Numbered from the stretch's first letter, positions 1 to 11,455 are shown. The stretch is DNA of 64,000 bases from Mortierella alpina (GCA_029449245.1 JANATF010000003.1:1364001-1428000), one strand, 5' to 3'. Numbers and translations: made by a program. The notes: generated by a model from the letters alone, not told the origin.

Positions 1-1003
1 AGTCGAATGACGCTACGAAACTTAAGAACTACCTGGCAAAGATCTACCATCCATTCCATTCTCCTTGGATCGAGTCTTAGTCATCATAAGGCAAGTCATG
101 TTCCCTGGGTTCAAACCCCTCAGGCCCGCGCGACTATAGCCACGCCTCATCAGCGTGTCTAACGGACGAAGGTTGCTGTTATAAAAAGGGTATTTTTTTT
201 TTTTTTTTTTTTATAACAATATGCCTCTCAAGTCGAATGACGCTACGAATCTTAAGAACTACCTGGCAAAGATCTACCATCCATTCCATCCTCCTTGGAT
301 CGAGTCCTAGTCATCATAAGACAAGTCACGTTCCCTGGGTTCCAACCCCTCAGGCCCGCGCGACTATTGCCACGCCTCATCAGCGTGTCTAACGGACGAA
401 GGTTGCTGTTATAAAAAGGGTATCTTCCCTACTCCCTCCATGGTGGTCCTGTGCTGCTTTCCCAGCCAGCACTCCAAAAGTGTGTGGTCCGCTGCGAGTG
501 GGTCACGGACTGGGCCTGGGCATTGGCCGTTATGGTGGTCGACGAGCAAATAGCTGCACGGGCAGTGATCCATACTGAACTTGAACCCGTACCCTGCGCT
601 CCAGTCGCCTCTGGGTCCGTGATAGACGGCCCTCTTCTGGGCTGGTGTGATGCCTTGCTCTCGTTCCCATGCAATGGTGGCTTTACATCGGGGCTTCCAT
701 ATCAGCTCGGTGGCCTGCTCGGCCAGGTACCCAACGAACTTGTGGATGACGGATTGCGCGATTGATTTTGGGGTGGCAAAGAGGTTGCCCCACTCCTGAA
801 TGAGGCTAATAGGGGTAATCCCTCGGTAGAGGTCCGCGACCGTCCATGTGGGATCCGGATGGCAGTCTGGTACACCTTCGCCCAAAAGCAGTTATAAAAA
901 GGGTATCTTCCCTACTCCCTCCATGGTGGTCCTGTGCTGCTTTCCCAGCCAGCACTCCAAAAGTGTGTGGTCCGCTGCGAGTGGGTCACGGACTGGGCCT
1001 GGG
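1..1003 (-). mobile_element. Older LINE 3' fragment, split by a younger insertion
   Basis: Bases 1-193 and 907-1003 are two parts of one 5'-truncated copy of the LINE seen complete at 1024-3276. The 3' UTR (1-177) carries several substitutions that the copies at 213-411 and 1040-1235 do not share, for example in the stretches around 25, 75 and 128, so it is older. It is interrupted by the insertion at 194-890, whose 16-bp target duplication GTTATAAAAAGGGTAT lies at 178-193 and 891-906. Similarity to the family stops at about 1003. The 3' end with its tail lies off the left edge. Confidence 0.8.
194..890 (-). mobile_element. 5'-truncated LINE insertion inside an older copy
   Basis: On the minus strand this runs from a truncation point at 890 through the last roughly 158 codons of the LINE ORF (stop near 409), the 3' UTR, and a poly(A) tail seen as about 20 T on the plus strand (193-212). 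It is flanked by the 16-bp direct repeat GTTATAAAAAGGGTAT at 178-193 and 891-906, the target-site duplication of target-primed reverse transcription. Its sequence is almost identical to the copy at 1024-3276, so both are young compared with the fragment they sit in. Confidence 0.85.
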
Positions 1004-1023
1004 AGTCCAGGGGCCAAACAGCC

Positions 1024-3276
1024 TTTTTTTTTTTTTTTTATAACAATATGCCTCTCAAGTCGAATGACGCTACGAATCTTAAGAACTACCTGGCAAAGAT
1101 CTACCATCCATTCCATCCTCCTTGGATCGAGTCCTAGTCATCATAAGACAAGTCACGTTCCCTGGGTTCCAACCCCTCAGGCCCGCGCGACTATTGCCAC
1201 GCCTCATCAGCGTGTCTAACGGACGAAGGTTGCTGTTATAAAAAGGGTATCTTCCCTACTCCCTCCATGGTGGTCCTGTGCTGCTTTCCCAGCCAGCACT
1301 CCAAAAGTGTGTGGTCCGCTGCGAGTGGGTCACGGACTGGGCCTGGGCATTGGCCGTTATGGTGGTCGACGAGCAAATAGCTGCACGGGCAGTGATCCAT
1401 ACTGAACTTGAACCCGTACCCTGCGCTCCAGTCGCCTCTGGGTCCGTGATAGACGGCCCTCTTCTGGGCTGGTGTGATGCCTTGCTCTCGTTCCCATGCA
1501 ATGGTGGCTTTACATCGGGGCTTCCATATCAGCTCGGTGGCCTGCTCGGCCAGGTACCCAACGAACTTGTGGATGACGGATTGCGCGATTGATTTTGGGG
1601 TGGCAAAGAGGTTGCCCCACTCCTGAATGAGGCTAATAGGGGTAATCCCTCGGTAGAGGTCCGCGACCGTCCATTGGGGATCCGGATGGCAGTCTGGTAC
1701 ACCTTCGCCCAAAAGCACCTCGCGAGCGCCGATAATGCTCGACAGCCCTTGGATATTGTTGCTCGAAGATGGACAGGCCCACTCGACCTGCGTCTCCTCG
1801 TGCGCTTTGTTGTATTTGACCGTTGCAGTCTGACCCCAGCCATCAATGCGTGCCAGTGCAGCCTCCCAAATGACCGTGTTAACGTCATCCAGCGCGCCGC
1901 AGCTCCAGAGGTGGTGATTATCTTCTTCCTCTAGCTCACAGCCGCGACAGATGCAGTGTGGATAGAGGTGGGGATGACGCGCTTGCATGCTGTTGAGCGT
2001 GGGTAGCATGCCATGCAGAGTTTTGATACGGTGTGTGCGCTGATGGGTCTCCTTGGCGCTGCTGTAAAACGAGTGGACGGAGCAGCGATTGTGGATGTGA
2101 GCCAGTGTAGACCGCCACTCGATGTCATGGATGTCCTTGACGCCACTCTTGACTCGTCGTTGTGTCGTCCATGACTGATGGTGGCGTATGACGGATTGTT
2201 GCTTGAGGATCTGGCGTAGATCTGTCTCAACCAGGACGCTCTGGAAACGCGCAAAGTGCTGTATATCATGTTGTGTGCGAAGGTCCACCGTCCACGGTGC
2301 TGTGTTCTGTCTTACAGCCTGGGTCGCCACTCGGTCTGCCACTATGTTGCCTGCATTGTCGCTATGGCCGCGAACCCACTGCACCTCTGTTGATCCTGCT
2401 CTGTCCAGAACTACTTGGTGAAGGACCGCCCATAGACCTGCGTAGTTGCTGCGTTGCCGTTTACGAGGCAGTGCGTCCCGCCTGTCCTTGACCAACTGCT
2501 GATACTGCACAACCACGGACTCATTGTCCAACTCTACCAGAATGTCCTGGTCGGGAGGTGCCGAGAGAATGGCCGCAAGTAAACCCATGAGTTCGGGTTT
2601 CGCAGAGGAGGCGTAACCGTCCGTTCTCCCCTGCACTGTGAGTAATTCGGGTTGTGTGAGATCCGCGACACCGAACGCCATGGCAATGTTGGCCGTGCCG
2701 CTCTTGATCAATGATCCGTCCGACGAAAGTGTCCTGGGCTTGTTGTTGTCAACCCATGTGCCCCTCAGCCTTTCCACAGCGCGCGCGTCCGAGAGAGACA
2801 TGCACACAGGACCAACCGTAGCCACGGCGAGACCCGGCATCTCCGCGGCTGCAGCTGCTGTGCGGTACTCTGCCCGCAACGAGTGTTGTTGCAAGTGTTC
2901 GGGTGGTGGACGTCTGCGTACCTCTCGCGCTCGTCGTCGCTCCTCCAATACCAGCTGTCGCGCCCGCATCCGTTCCTCTGCAATCTGGAGTCTCTGTAAT
3001 CGTGCTTGTAGTCGTTGCTCCTCTACTTGAAGCGCAAACAGTCTGTCAGCCTCCCTCGCTCGTAGTCCAGCCGCCGTCGCCTGCTGTTCGGCTTGTAGTC
3101 GAGCCTCCAGCACCTGCTGTCGAGACTCCTCTGCTCGCTGCCTGCGTTTGGCTTCGGCGGCCTCTGCCTGCTTCTTAATCTCGACAGCCTGTAGGCGGGT
3201 CTGCTCTATCAGATAGAGCTGTTTTCGCTCCAGGTGCCGACCCGTAATTAATCGTTGTTGCTGCTCTTGGTCAGCC
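1024..3276 (-). mobile_element. 5'-truncated LINE copy with poly(A) tail and TSD
   Basis: A 2253-bp retrotransposon insertion in minus orientation. The tail is 16 T at 1024-1039. The 17-bp repeat CCAGGGGCCAAACAGCC at 1007-1023 and 3277-3293 is the target-site duplication. It carries the 3' part of the element ORF (1236-3276) and a roughly 200-bp 3' UTR. The 5' part encoding endonuclease and reverse transcriptase is missing, as is usual for dead-on-arrival LINE copies. Confidence 0.88.
1236..3276 (-). pseudogene. LINE ORF2 C-terminal part: coiled coil, RNase H, zinc knuckle
   Basis: About 680 codons are open and continue into the 5' truncation, so there is no genuine start; the first possible initiator (TTG) lies in the target duplication. 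From the N-terminal side: about 130 residues of Arg/Glu/Gln/Ala-rich helix with strong coiled-coil character; an RNase H domain with its acidic residues visible (SSDGS, KPELMG, VELDNES, and the late Asp in HSDNAGNIVADR); then a C-terminal Cys/His knuckle CICRGCE...HHLWSC of the kind that follows RT in LINEs. RNase H would degrade RNA in the RNA:DNA hybrid during retrotransposition. No reverse transcriptase remains, so this copy cannot move on its own. The family is not identified further. Confidence 0.8.
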
Positions 3277-3295
3277 CCAGGGGCCAAACAGCCTG

Positions 3296-3299
3296 TTGG

Positions 3300-3334
<35 letters not shown>

Positions 3335-3352
3335 GAAGTTTTTTGGAGACTT
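3296..3352 (-). mobile_element. Minimal poly(A) retro-insertion with 10-bp TSD
   Basis: A run of 28 T (3304-3331) followed by about 11 bases is flanked by TTGGAGACTT at 3296-3305 and 3343-3352. This fits an extremely 5'-truncated insertion in minus orientation, a tail plus a few template bases. It lies directly beside the larger LINE insertion. A slippage-expanded T tract with a chance repeat is the alternative. Confidence 0.5.
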
Positions 3353-3453
3353 CGGGTATTTGGCAGCCCTTAATTGTGTTTCTGCTCACCGTTTTATGTA
3401 CATCACAGCGAGCAAAGTTTCCGTCCAATAGGAATCGACCCATCACGGGTTTC

Positions 3454-3526
3454 GGGGATCTAGCTCAAATGGTAGAGCGCTCGCTTAGCATGCGAGAGGC
3501 ACTGGGATCGATGCCCAGGTTCTCCA
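3454..3526 (+). tRNA. tRNA-Ala (anticodon AGC)
   Basis: A 73-nt cloverleaf: acceptor GGGGATC pairs with GTTCTCC (one G-U and one mismatch); D arm GCTC/GAGC; anticodon stem CTCGC/GCGAG with loop TTAGCAT, giving anticodon AGC (Ala, A34 read as inosine); T arm CTGGG/CCCAG with loop ATCGATG; discriminator A. There is no intron. A TTTT Pol III terminator begins at 3530. The internal A and B boxes (TAGCTCAAATGG, GGGATCGATGCCC) are present, the B-box slightly off consensus. Confidence 0.93.
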
Positions 3527-3533
3527 ACATTTT

Positions 3534-4093
3534 GACTCTTTTGCAATGGATTTTGTCTTTTTTCGATCGATGGGAATCGAATTGTGTTTTGGTTGTTGAT
3601 GAATGTCATTAATGTCTTTTCGAGAGAGACTGGTCCAGTAAATAGCTTTTGATGAGGGATTGTGCCCATAAGATGTAAGATGTTGCAAAATAGAGTAGTA
3701 ACGTCGCGTTGAGGTGCCTGTTCGCACCTCTTTTACCTAGGAGTATTTGACAGTTGCGCAGGTACACGTCCACCGAGTCCTCGGGGTGTTGACAAAGGGA
3801 TGAAAGGAATGGATGGAAGGGACGCCTCCCTTAATCAGGCTCCTCCCCGTGTCCATGCAAACGTGTCGGCACGAAAGAGCTCCTCGGCGCTGCCTCGCGC
3901 GGGGGCGTGTCGCGTTGAGCCACGATGATTTCGCCCTTCCCCCTTTATTCCGCAGATAGAAGTCCGCAAGGGCCTCCTTTACTCTACGTTTTTTCCTTCT
4001 TTCCAGTTCTCTGTCGCTTCTCTCGGGCTCCTTCCTTTCCACAGACACACTCCATCACCCATCGGCTGCATCCTTCATCCTCCAGTTGTCAAT
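3534..4093. other. Intergenic region and 5' flank of GGPP synthase
   Basis: No coding exon was recognised. The stretch before 4094 is pyrimidine-rich (about 3940-4080), as expected for a fungal promoter and 5' UTR. Open frames here are short and lack family features. Confidence 0.4.
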
Positions 4094-5974
4094 ATGGCCA
4101 TACCTTCTGTCTACCCGACCAGCCACGATGAACCAGTAAGCCATTCGACAGGTTCGAGACGTGCGGCGGAAGGCACACTGTGATGCAAATGCATCCTGGC
4201 ACTGACATCTCGCTTTGACAGGCATTGCTGGAGCCATACACCTACATCTGCTCGAACCCTGGCAAGGAGATGCGCACAGAGCTGATAGAGGCCTTTAATA
4301 TCTGGATCAAAGTCCCCGCTCATGAGCTGGCTATTATCACCAGAGTCGTCAAGATGCTTCATACCTCCAGTCTGTTGTACGTCCTCTAGCTTAATCGCGT
4401 TCTTTGCGCCCTTGTTTTCTTCATAACGCGCGCCAGCTCAGCACGAATGACCTTTAACATCACAATGTTACTTCTATCTACCGCATTAGAATCGACGATA
4501 TTGAGGATGACTCCGTCTTGAGAAGGGGCGAGCCAGGTAAAAAAAAGCTTTTGCAGCAGACCGATTTGCTAGTGGACGTCGTGTGACAAAGCACGCCCTT
4601 ATCCGCATTCCGTGGCTCTCACAAAAAGACTATGCATGCTGATCCATGGACCCCACAACCCCTGTGCTCTTTCGTGCTAGTCGCCCACAAGATCTTTGGC
4701 GTGCCTGCAACGATCAACTGCGCAAATTACGTCTACTTTCAGGCACTCGCGGAGCTGACCAAGATCCCGAATCCAAAGATGCTCACTATCTTTACAGGTA
4801 AAAGCGAATTCTCGAAAAACTAAAAGCGTACGTTCAAACTCTTTTGTTCTCACCAATCCATCAACTCGCCTATAAAAACATCCTCCCCGCCATGTATGCC
4901 TACTCGTCTAGAGGAACTTTTGTGTTTGCACAGAGGACAAGGAATGGAGTTGCTCTGGCGTGACAGCTTAACGTGCCCCACAGAAGAAGAATACATCGCC
5001 ATGGTCAACGACAGTAAGAGCGTAACCTGCTATTATCCGCTTAAGGCTCGAATATCTCGTTTGCAACATCTAATACTCTTTCATTGCTTCTTGTGCACCA
5101 GAAACGGGCGGGCTGTTGCGTCTAGCTGTGAAGCTGATGCAAGCTGCAGGCGACTGCACGGTGTATGTTGTTGAATCCTCTCGTTCTTATTGCTTTTTTG
5201 GCGTGGACGGGTCGTATCCTTCATTCATGATTTTAATTTAATCATTCATTTCTTGGTTACAGTGATTACGTTCCGATGGTGGAGTTGATCGGCATTCACT
5301 TTCAGATCCGAGACGATTACTTGAACCTCCAGTCCAGCCAGGTAAACAGAAAAAGTCATTTTCCGGAACCATTCTTGCTATAAGAAGCAGCAGGGACTAC
5401 CCTGGTGTATAATTACCGTATTTGCTCCGCCATCGTTCCCGTCCTTCGCTACCATTCTTTCAGTCGCGCAATCAAAACACTGACCTTGCTTCGGGCTGTT
5501 TATTACAAATAGTATTCCGCTAACAAGGGATTCTGTGAAGACTTGACCGAGGGCAAGTTTTCGTACCCTATCATCCACTCGATCCGTGCAGATCCAGGCA
5601 GCAGAAAGCTTCTAAGTATGTTTCTCATTCTCAAAGAGCAGAGTTTACTGTTGGTGTACACGGTGATTGAATGTTGCACAGCTAATGCCTTTAAATGCAC
5701 ACCGCTAGATATCCTGAAGCAAAAGCCGACCGAGCCAGAGCTCAAGATCTACGCGGTCAGTCTGATGAATGCTACAAAGACATTTGAATACTGCAGGAAG
5801 CAAATGAACTTGTACGAGCAGCGAGTTCGGGAGGAAATCAAGCGGTTAGGCGGAAACTCGCGCCTCGAGAGGATCATAGATCTTTTGAACGTGCCAGATC
5901 CAGAAGTGGACGCCAACAAGAACGTAGTGCCCATCTTTGAACCAGTGTTGCAAAACTCACAGGCAAAGATATGA
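4094..5974 (+). CDS. BTS1: Geranylgeranyl diphosphate synthase
   Basis: A trans-isoprenyl diphosphate synthase that condenses farnesyl and isopentenyl diphosphate to GGPP, used for protein prenylation and carotenoid-type terpenoids (carG in Mucorales, al-3 in Neurospora). Nine exons can be joined in frame: 4094-4135, 4222-4376, 4490-4536, 4681-4797, 4912-5013, 5102-5162, 5263-5341, 5513-5615 and 5682-5974, all GT/AG. The first Asp-rich motif reads [15 protein letters not shown] (DDxxD type) and the second FQIRDDYLN, with [10 protein letters not shown] between them and a TGGLLRL helix after. The product is about 330 residues, a normal family length. The ATG at 4094 gives the short N-terminus typical of fungal enzymes. 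The next gene converges from the other strand, with 85 bp between stops. Confidence 0.93.
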
Positions 5975-6059
5975 AAAACGTTCTACACAGATTTATTACG
6001 ATAGTATACAGAAATATACAGATGGAAGCTTGACGAAAACAAATCAATTCAAGACTACT

Positions 6060-8314
6060 CTAAGAGGCCTGCAATGATGCAAGGGAAAAGGGATGATGGG
6101 CACTCAAGGTCTGGTGGCCTAACCCTGTCATGGGGGATGAGAAAATGGCATCGGCGGCCTTTACAGCCATGAACGGGTTACTCATCGGCGTGTCATCACT
6201 CAAACCTAGACTGAAGGGGCTCATACTTGGGCTATGGGGCGTCATCGGAGACAATGGTGATCCAGGTGAGAGTGGGGAGAGTGCGGGAGGTGATAGAGAA
6301 GGGTGTGAGGAGACGCTGGAGGAAAAGGATGAGTGATGGCGATGGTACGGGTGGATGTCTGTCGATAAAGGACTAACACCATACGACTGGTAGGGGAACA
6401 ACGAGAACGACTGCTGCTGTTGGAACTGTTGTTGTTGCTGCTGCTGTTGTTGGCGCATCCACATCATCTGGTTCTCGCTATCCTGAGTCTGATGCATGAT
6501 CTGTCGCTGTTGATGGATCCACCGAGGAAGGAGGAGGGTTTGTTGCTCGCCAATGTAGGAGTGGTCTTGCTCGTAGTACATGAGGAGACTCTGGAGCATA
6601 TCATAAGCTTCCTCCTTCGTAGGAACCTTGCGCATCTTGCCGTCTACACTCATCCCAAACGCCGAAGGCGTCGGTACAGTCGAGGTGGTCAGTTTGTTGG
6701 GATTGAGCGTAGTGGCGAGCGGGGCGATGGTCCCCATGGAAAGCGCTTGCGAGCTGACCGTGTGCAGAGAAGACATGGTTCCAAAGAGGTTGGGGTACGA
6801 GTTCAGGATGGATTCTGGCGAATGCTGCTGCTGCTGCTGTTGATGCTGAGAATGAGCTGGTTGAATGCTGAGGATGCTGGTATCGTCAAGGTTGCTCGGC
6901 AAGTCGAACGAGGTCCTGGCCATCTTTCGTAGCGATGAGACCTTCTGCCCTGCTCTGCATTCTGTATCCATTGGTGATGATGCAACAGAGGCCGCGGACC
7001 TGCCTTGCCCCATCCTATTCTGGATTGCTTCAAGGATCCCCTCAGCACCCTGCTGATCTTCGGTCTTGATCTCTGGCTCCTCCGGGCTCGGAGCACTTCC
7101 AGTGGCCAGAGTTGCGGAGTTGGAGGATGACGGCTGCTGCTGATGGTCCATCTCTACGACCCAGCGGTGGCGACCGAGACGGTCTGCGACCCACTGAACA
7201 CCGAGTCTACGCTTGAAGTGCCTGAGCCATCCGAAGGAGCAGCGCATGCGACTTGCGCTGGGGATGGACTGGGCAAGTCGCAGGGCATGGGACTGCAGCT
7301 CGGCGTCGTTGAGACGGCGTCCCTGGCTGTCGACACTGGCAGGGCTCTTCAGGAATTCGACCATGGCTTGGTCCAACTCAACCGAGGCTGGCTCCCGCAC
7401 ACGCTTCAGCTGGCCCTCCCATCTGGCGCCTACTAGAGAGAACGAGTGATGCAACACAGGGTTAGAGTGGCCCGAGATCCGAATCCGAAGAGTGAGCCGA
7501 AGCGAGCCGATTAAGGTTGGGCGAAGAGCGGTGAGTGGCGAGGGGGCAGAAGGGGAACGAGAGGTGAGGATTGTGTGGAGAGGAACCATAAATCAGCCAG
7601 TCAACAGCGCGGATGACTGCAAAGTTGGATCTTGGGAGTGTGCTTGCATATGACAGTGGGTGCCACAGGAGGACTGAGGACAAAACAAGGTTGAACCAAC
7701 TTCCGCGTGAGGTGGAGGGGAGGGGAAGGGAGCGTGGACAGACAGACTGCTGTGGAGAATGATGGAGTACTGTAACGGAGGATGGGGGAAAATAAAGCCT
7801 CGTTACCTTCGCCAGCTCCGTCCGCAGACGACGACGACGACCGGTCGCTTATCACGCTGCAGCTCCGATCGCGCTTTCCGGCCGTCTTTCTCTGGGTTGC
7901 TTTGTCGGCACCGCTGGCAGAATTTTTGCCGGCCGTCGTGCTACCGCCGTCCTTGGCCTTGTTCTTGTTTTTGTTTGGGCTCGCTCGGTATTTGTTGACA
8001 CGTCCGCTCTCCCTGTTCCGCTCCATGCACTCATCTGAAGCCACAGTGTGTGTGCTCGATAATGAAGTGGACTTTGCGTCAGCGCCTGATATTACTGACG
8101 TGGAAGAGGAAAGGCCATTGACACCGGCCATCAAGGAGGCACGCTGCTTGTGAAGAATAGAGTACACGGTGACTCGTGCGATTCGGAGACCCCATGTCGC
8201 CTGGACCCAGTCGCAGACCTCTGTGGGGCGGAGCTTGTGGGTGTCGGCTTGATGGATCAATTGCCGTTTTTGCTCCCGAGTGAGCGATGTGTGTTTTTCG
8301 CCAAAGACACCCAT
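6060..8314 (-). CDS. CENP-B/pogo-type DNA-binding protein without transposase domain
   Basis: Two exons, 8314-7807 and 7432-6060, joined across a 374-nt intron (donor GTAACG; acceptor CTAGTAG, with two in-frame AG choices). The ATG at 8314 opens MGVFGEKHTSLTREQKRQLI, an N-terminal psq/CENP-B helix-turn-helix (residues ~8-60), followed by a Ser/Lys-rich linker. Exon 2 starts with a CENPB-type HTH (LKRVREPASVELDQAMVEFL ... CSFGWLRHFKRR), as in Tc5/pogo transposases. The remaining ~380 residues are low-complexity Gln/Ser/Pro with Q-runs and no DDE catalytic domain. Together this gives ~625 residues, probably a nuclear sequence-specific regulator derived from a pogo-like transposase; that origin is inference. 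Both HTH units occurring in one spliced frame supports a single gene. Confidence 0.82.
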
Positions 8315-9783
8315 TGTGCTGTAGTCAAGGGTTGCTGTGGTGGTGGTGGTGGTGGGAGGATGTGGAGTGAGGTGCTGGGCGTGATCTAAAAGTAGGCGTC
8401 GGTGACTGGAGGTAAGCGAGTGGGGAGTGAAACGAGGGGAGTAGGATAGATGCGTAAGGAGCGTTGCCAGGTCTTCTGAGAGAGGAACGAAAGAGGAAGG
8501 CGCCTGAAGAGTCGAGAGTGCGAGCGAGAGTGCGAGAGCGACAATGAGAATACGAGAATACGAGAACGAATAGAGGGCAGAAATGAAGCACAGGATCTGC
8601 TTTTGTACTTTTTTTATTCTTGCAGTATTTTTGGCGGTTGCAGGCAGCGACACATGTCAACCCAAAAAAAGAACCTGTGGGAGACGCAGGATTTGTGATC
8701 ACAAAGGAGAATTGAGGACGGCCGTTTTAGAAACAGCCATTGGACACCACAGGGAACCCTGATGTCTTTGCTCTCCGCCCGCTGCCTCTCCACTTGTGCC
8801 TGCGCGCACTCCACGCCCACAGACCAAAGTCTGGGGACAAAGTGGTCCTCTGCGCGGTGTGTGAGCATCTGTTGATCGCGGCAATGAACCTTGTTCATTC
8901 TTTGCTCCCACACGTCTCAATAGTCTATCAAGACTGTATAGGCATCGACTACTGCAGCTTCGGCCCCTTCGCAACGTGCACAACGAACCATTCTCAGGAA
9001 GTACAGTGGACTATCACTTTCTAGCTAGCCCCACCTCTGTCCACCTCTGTGCCACGCATGGGGACATGCAATCTCGTCATGTATACATACAGCAGGCGAA
9101 CTCAGGCTGTTCCCAGTGCCCATCACCCATTACTACATGTTCTTGAAGGTCGGCTGCAGACTACAGTACTTGACCATCATCTGTTTCAGGTACTTGAGCA
9201 GGTACATGCCCACGGATCCGAGCGAGGGATCTCCACGGGAGGAGCCAAAGGCGTTGGATCAACAGGCACCCAAAAAACAAGAAATTCGGCCGAGCCAGCC
9301 GCACCAGCCGCACCAGCCGATGGCCAGCCGATATGACTGCGAAACACACATGTGCCACCAAAATGACGAGCCGCGGGACGCCCGAGGTCGCGGGTGCTGC
9401 CCGCATGATCCCTGCTTTCCACAAGCCCAAGCTCAATTGGCCCCACACACAGGCTACCTGATGTATCTCATATCGGTGCTCCAGATCTTTGGGGGCCTGG
9501 TTGTCGGCACATGCAAGTCAGCAAGTGCTCCAAAGCGCACATCTGCATGGCACCCGCTTGATAGCACATGTGCGACAGAGCTGCTCTAGTAAATGCCGCT
9601 CGATGCAGGCAGCCGCTCGAGGCAGTGGCAGTCGCCCTTTCTTTGAGGTCAAGATGTGGAAGTACGTCAATGAAAATGAATGCTATTTATGTGAACATCT
9701 CGGTCATTTTGTGGTACTGGGCACTATTGCTATATTGATATTGATAGTGATAGTGAGATACTTCACCTCACCCTGCGTTTGCG
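8315..9783. other. Region without a confident gene; one unrecognised ORF
   Basis: The part next to 8314 is the probable 5' UTR and promoter of the CENP-B-like gene (A/G-rich on the plus strand). A plus-strand frame from an ATG at 9137 to 9589 encodes a Pro/Gln/Cys/His-rich stretch with a short hydrophobic patch near its end. It matches no family I know and may be chance. Nothing else stands out. Confidence 0.3.
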
Positions 9784-11187
9784 TTACTCCTGTCCATCTG
9801 CCTCCTGCTCAGGGTTTTCTCCATCGACCCCATTCTTCTTACAGGCTGCCTCAAAGATGCTTTGGATGTTATACTTCTTCAGGCTGTCATAATCCTTGAC
9901 TACGCTCATAAAACAAATGCTCTATCAAAAGCAAAAAAAAAAAAAAACCCCCCCGACAAGAGTCACGCAGTTAGCTGATACCCTCGCTTCGTTCTACACA
10001 ATATCAACTAGGAGAGCGGCATTCTCTCTATACCTTGATAACCTCAGCAAGAATGACATAGTGCGGTGTGTTCAGGTTGACGGAATGATTTTGACCTGTT
10101 CCAGCAGCAGAGGCCAGCATCCGCACGAGATGTTCGCGGTCGACCTTGTCATTATGTCGAATTTTTGGAATCACCCGAAACTAGTTGCCATTGCAGAAGG
10201 TGGATTAAAACACGTACCGAGTGCTACTTCTTATAAGGTACTATGCAATCCCCATTTTCTTACTGTGGTTGGCTCCTGATTCTCAGCATGAAAATATGGC
10301 TTCAGGACGCGGGCTGTCATCACTTCAATATCGTCCATGTTGGCATAGCTGGTCTCGTCGACTGGAATGAATCTTTGACAGTATCTAGAAATGATTATGG
10401 ATATGATTAGATGCTCTGTCTTCGTCTTCAGTAATGCTAAGAAAAAGCTGCATGTTTCACCTGCGCGTTACCTTGTGCGCTTGCTAGCAGACTTTTGTAG
10501 ATCGCTCAAAACGTAGTGGCATAATGAGGAAGGTTCGATGTCCATGGCGCGGATAAAAATCACTACAGTGGCGTTGGGGATATAGTGAGAGGTCATTAAG
10601 TTATACTCATAGTATAGAAAAAAGGAATACTTGGATCCTTTATCTTCGTTCAATTTCAGACGCGCCACCTACCACAGTCGGTGCCGGTCATTAGCGGCAA
10701 AAACTTCTTGCCGCCCTTGGTCTTCTTTGCCTGGGCAACTTCACGCGCAATGGCATCTTCTATAGACTCCTCTTCTTCTGCATCTGCTGCGTCCGTGCTG
10801 CCAAAGTCGGGTCCATATAGTTTCTCAGCATACTAGTAAACAGACAAAACGGAAGTACTGCGTCATCAAAAACTTCTGCTGGGCAACTGTCGCGGCCATT
10901 TTGTCCAGCCATTGTAGTCGGTAAAGATCCCACATGGTATATCCGGGTATGCGGATCCACACGCCAAAGACTCAGTTCCTTACCTCAGAGAGCAGATCAC
11001 AGGCTTCGGCTCCGGCCTGGGTCTCCTTGCCACGCGCACAGGTCACCATGACGCCTCTCATCTTTGGGTCGATGGGGAATCCGCCTGGAAGGTACTTTCC
11101 GATCTTGTGGATGTTTGTTTTAGCCTTCTTTCCTCCATTGCCCGCGTCTGCACCACCTTCTCCAGCCTTGCGCTTGTTCTTGCCCAT
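9784..11187 (-). CDS. TAN1: TAN1/THUMPD1-like tRNA acetyltransferase adaptor
   Basis: A THUMP-domain tRNA-binding partner of the Kre33/NAT10 acetyltransferase, needed for N4-acetylcytidine in Ser and Leu tRNAs. Six exons join in frame: 11187-10984, 10832-10673, 10562-10472, 10384-10264, 10180-10034 and 9921-9784. The N-terminus is Lys/Gly-rich (MGKNKRKAG), then RGVMVTCARGKE, the typical start of the conserved part. A Glu-rich insert follows, then LMTGTDCVIFIRA and the THUMP core (KRTRYCQRFIPVD, FRVIPKIRHNDKVDREHLV, VSVVKDYDSLKKYN). The product is about 285 residues. It is divergently transcribed from EDC3 with 268 bp between start codons. Confidence 0.9.
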
Positions 11188-11455
11188 TGCAGTGTGATCG
11201 TTGTAGAAGAGTGGTGCATCACTGGAGCACTCTCGATAAAAATACACTGCTGCCCTGCGGTGGCTTATTCTCGGTCTCTCTGTAGAGTGTAGACTCCCAC
11301 CCCACTCGGCTCACCCACTGCATCATTCAGACCAGATCAGCATCACAGGACCTTACTTTCGAATCCAGCCCACCAGAACAGCGCAAGAGCGAAGCGGAAG
11401 TGAGCTCACCAGTAGACCCAGGAATACAGCAATTCAGCAGATCATCAGTAGAAGC
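11188..11455. promoter_or_regulatory. Shared divergent promoter region of TAN1 and EDC3
   Basis: 268 bp separate two opposed start codons, so both promoters and 5' UTRs must overlap or abut here. No clear TATA box or factor site was picked out by eye. Confidence 0.45.
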
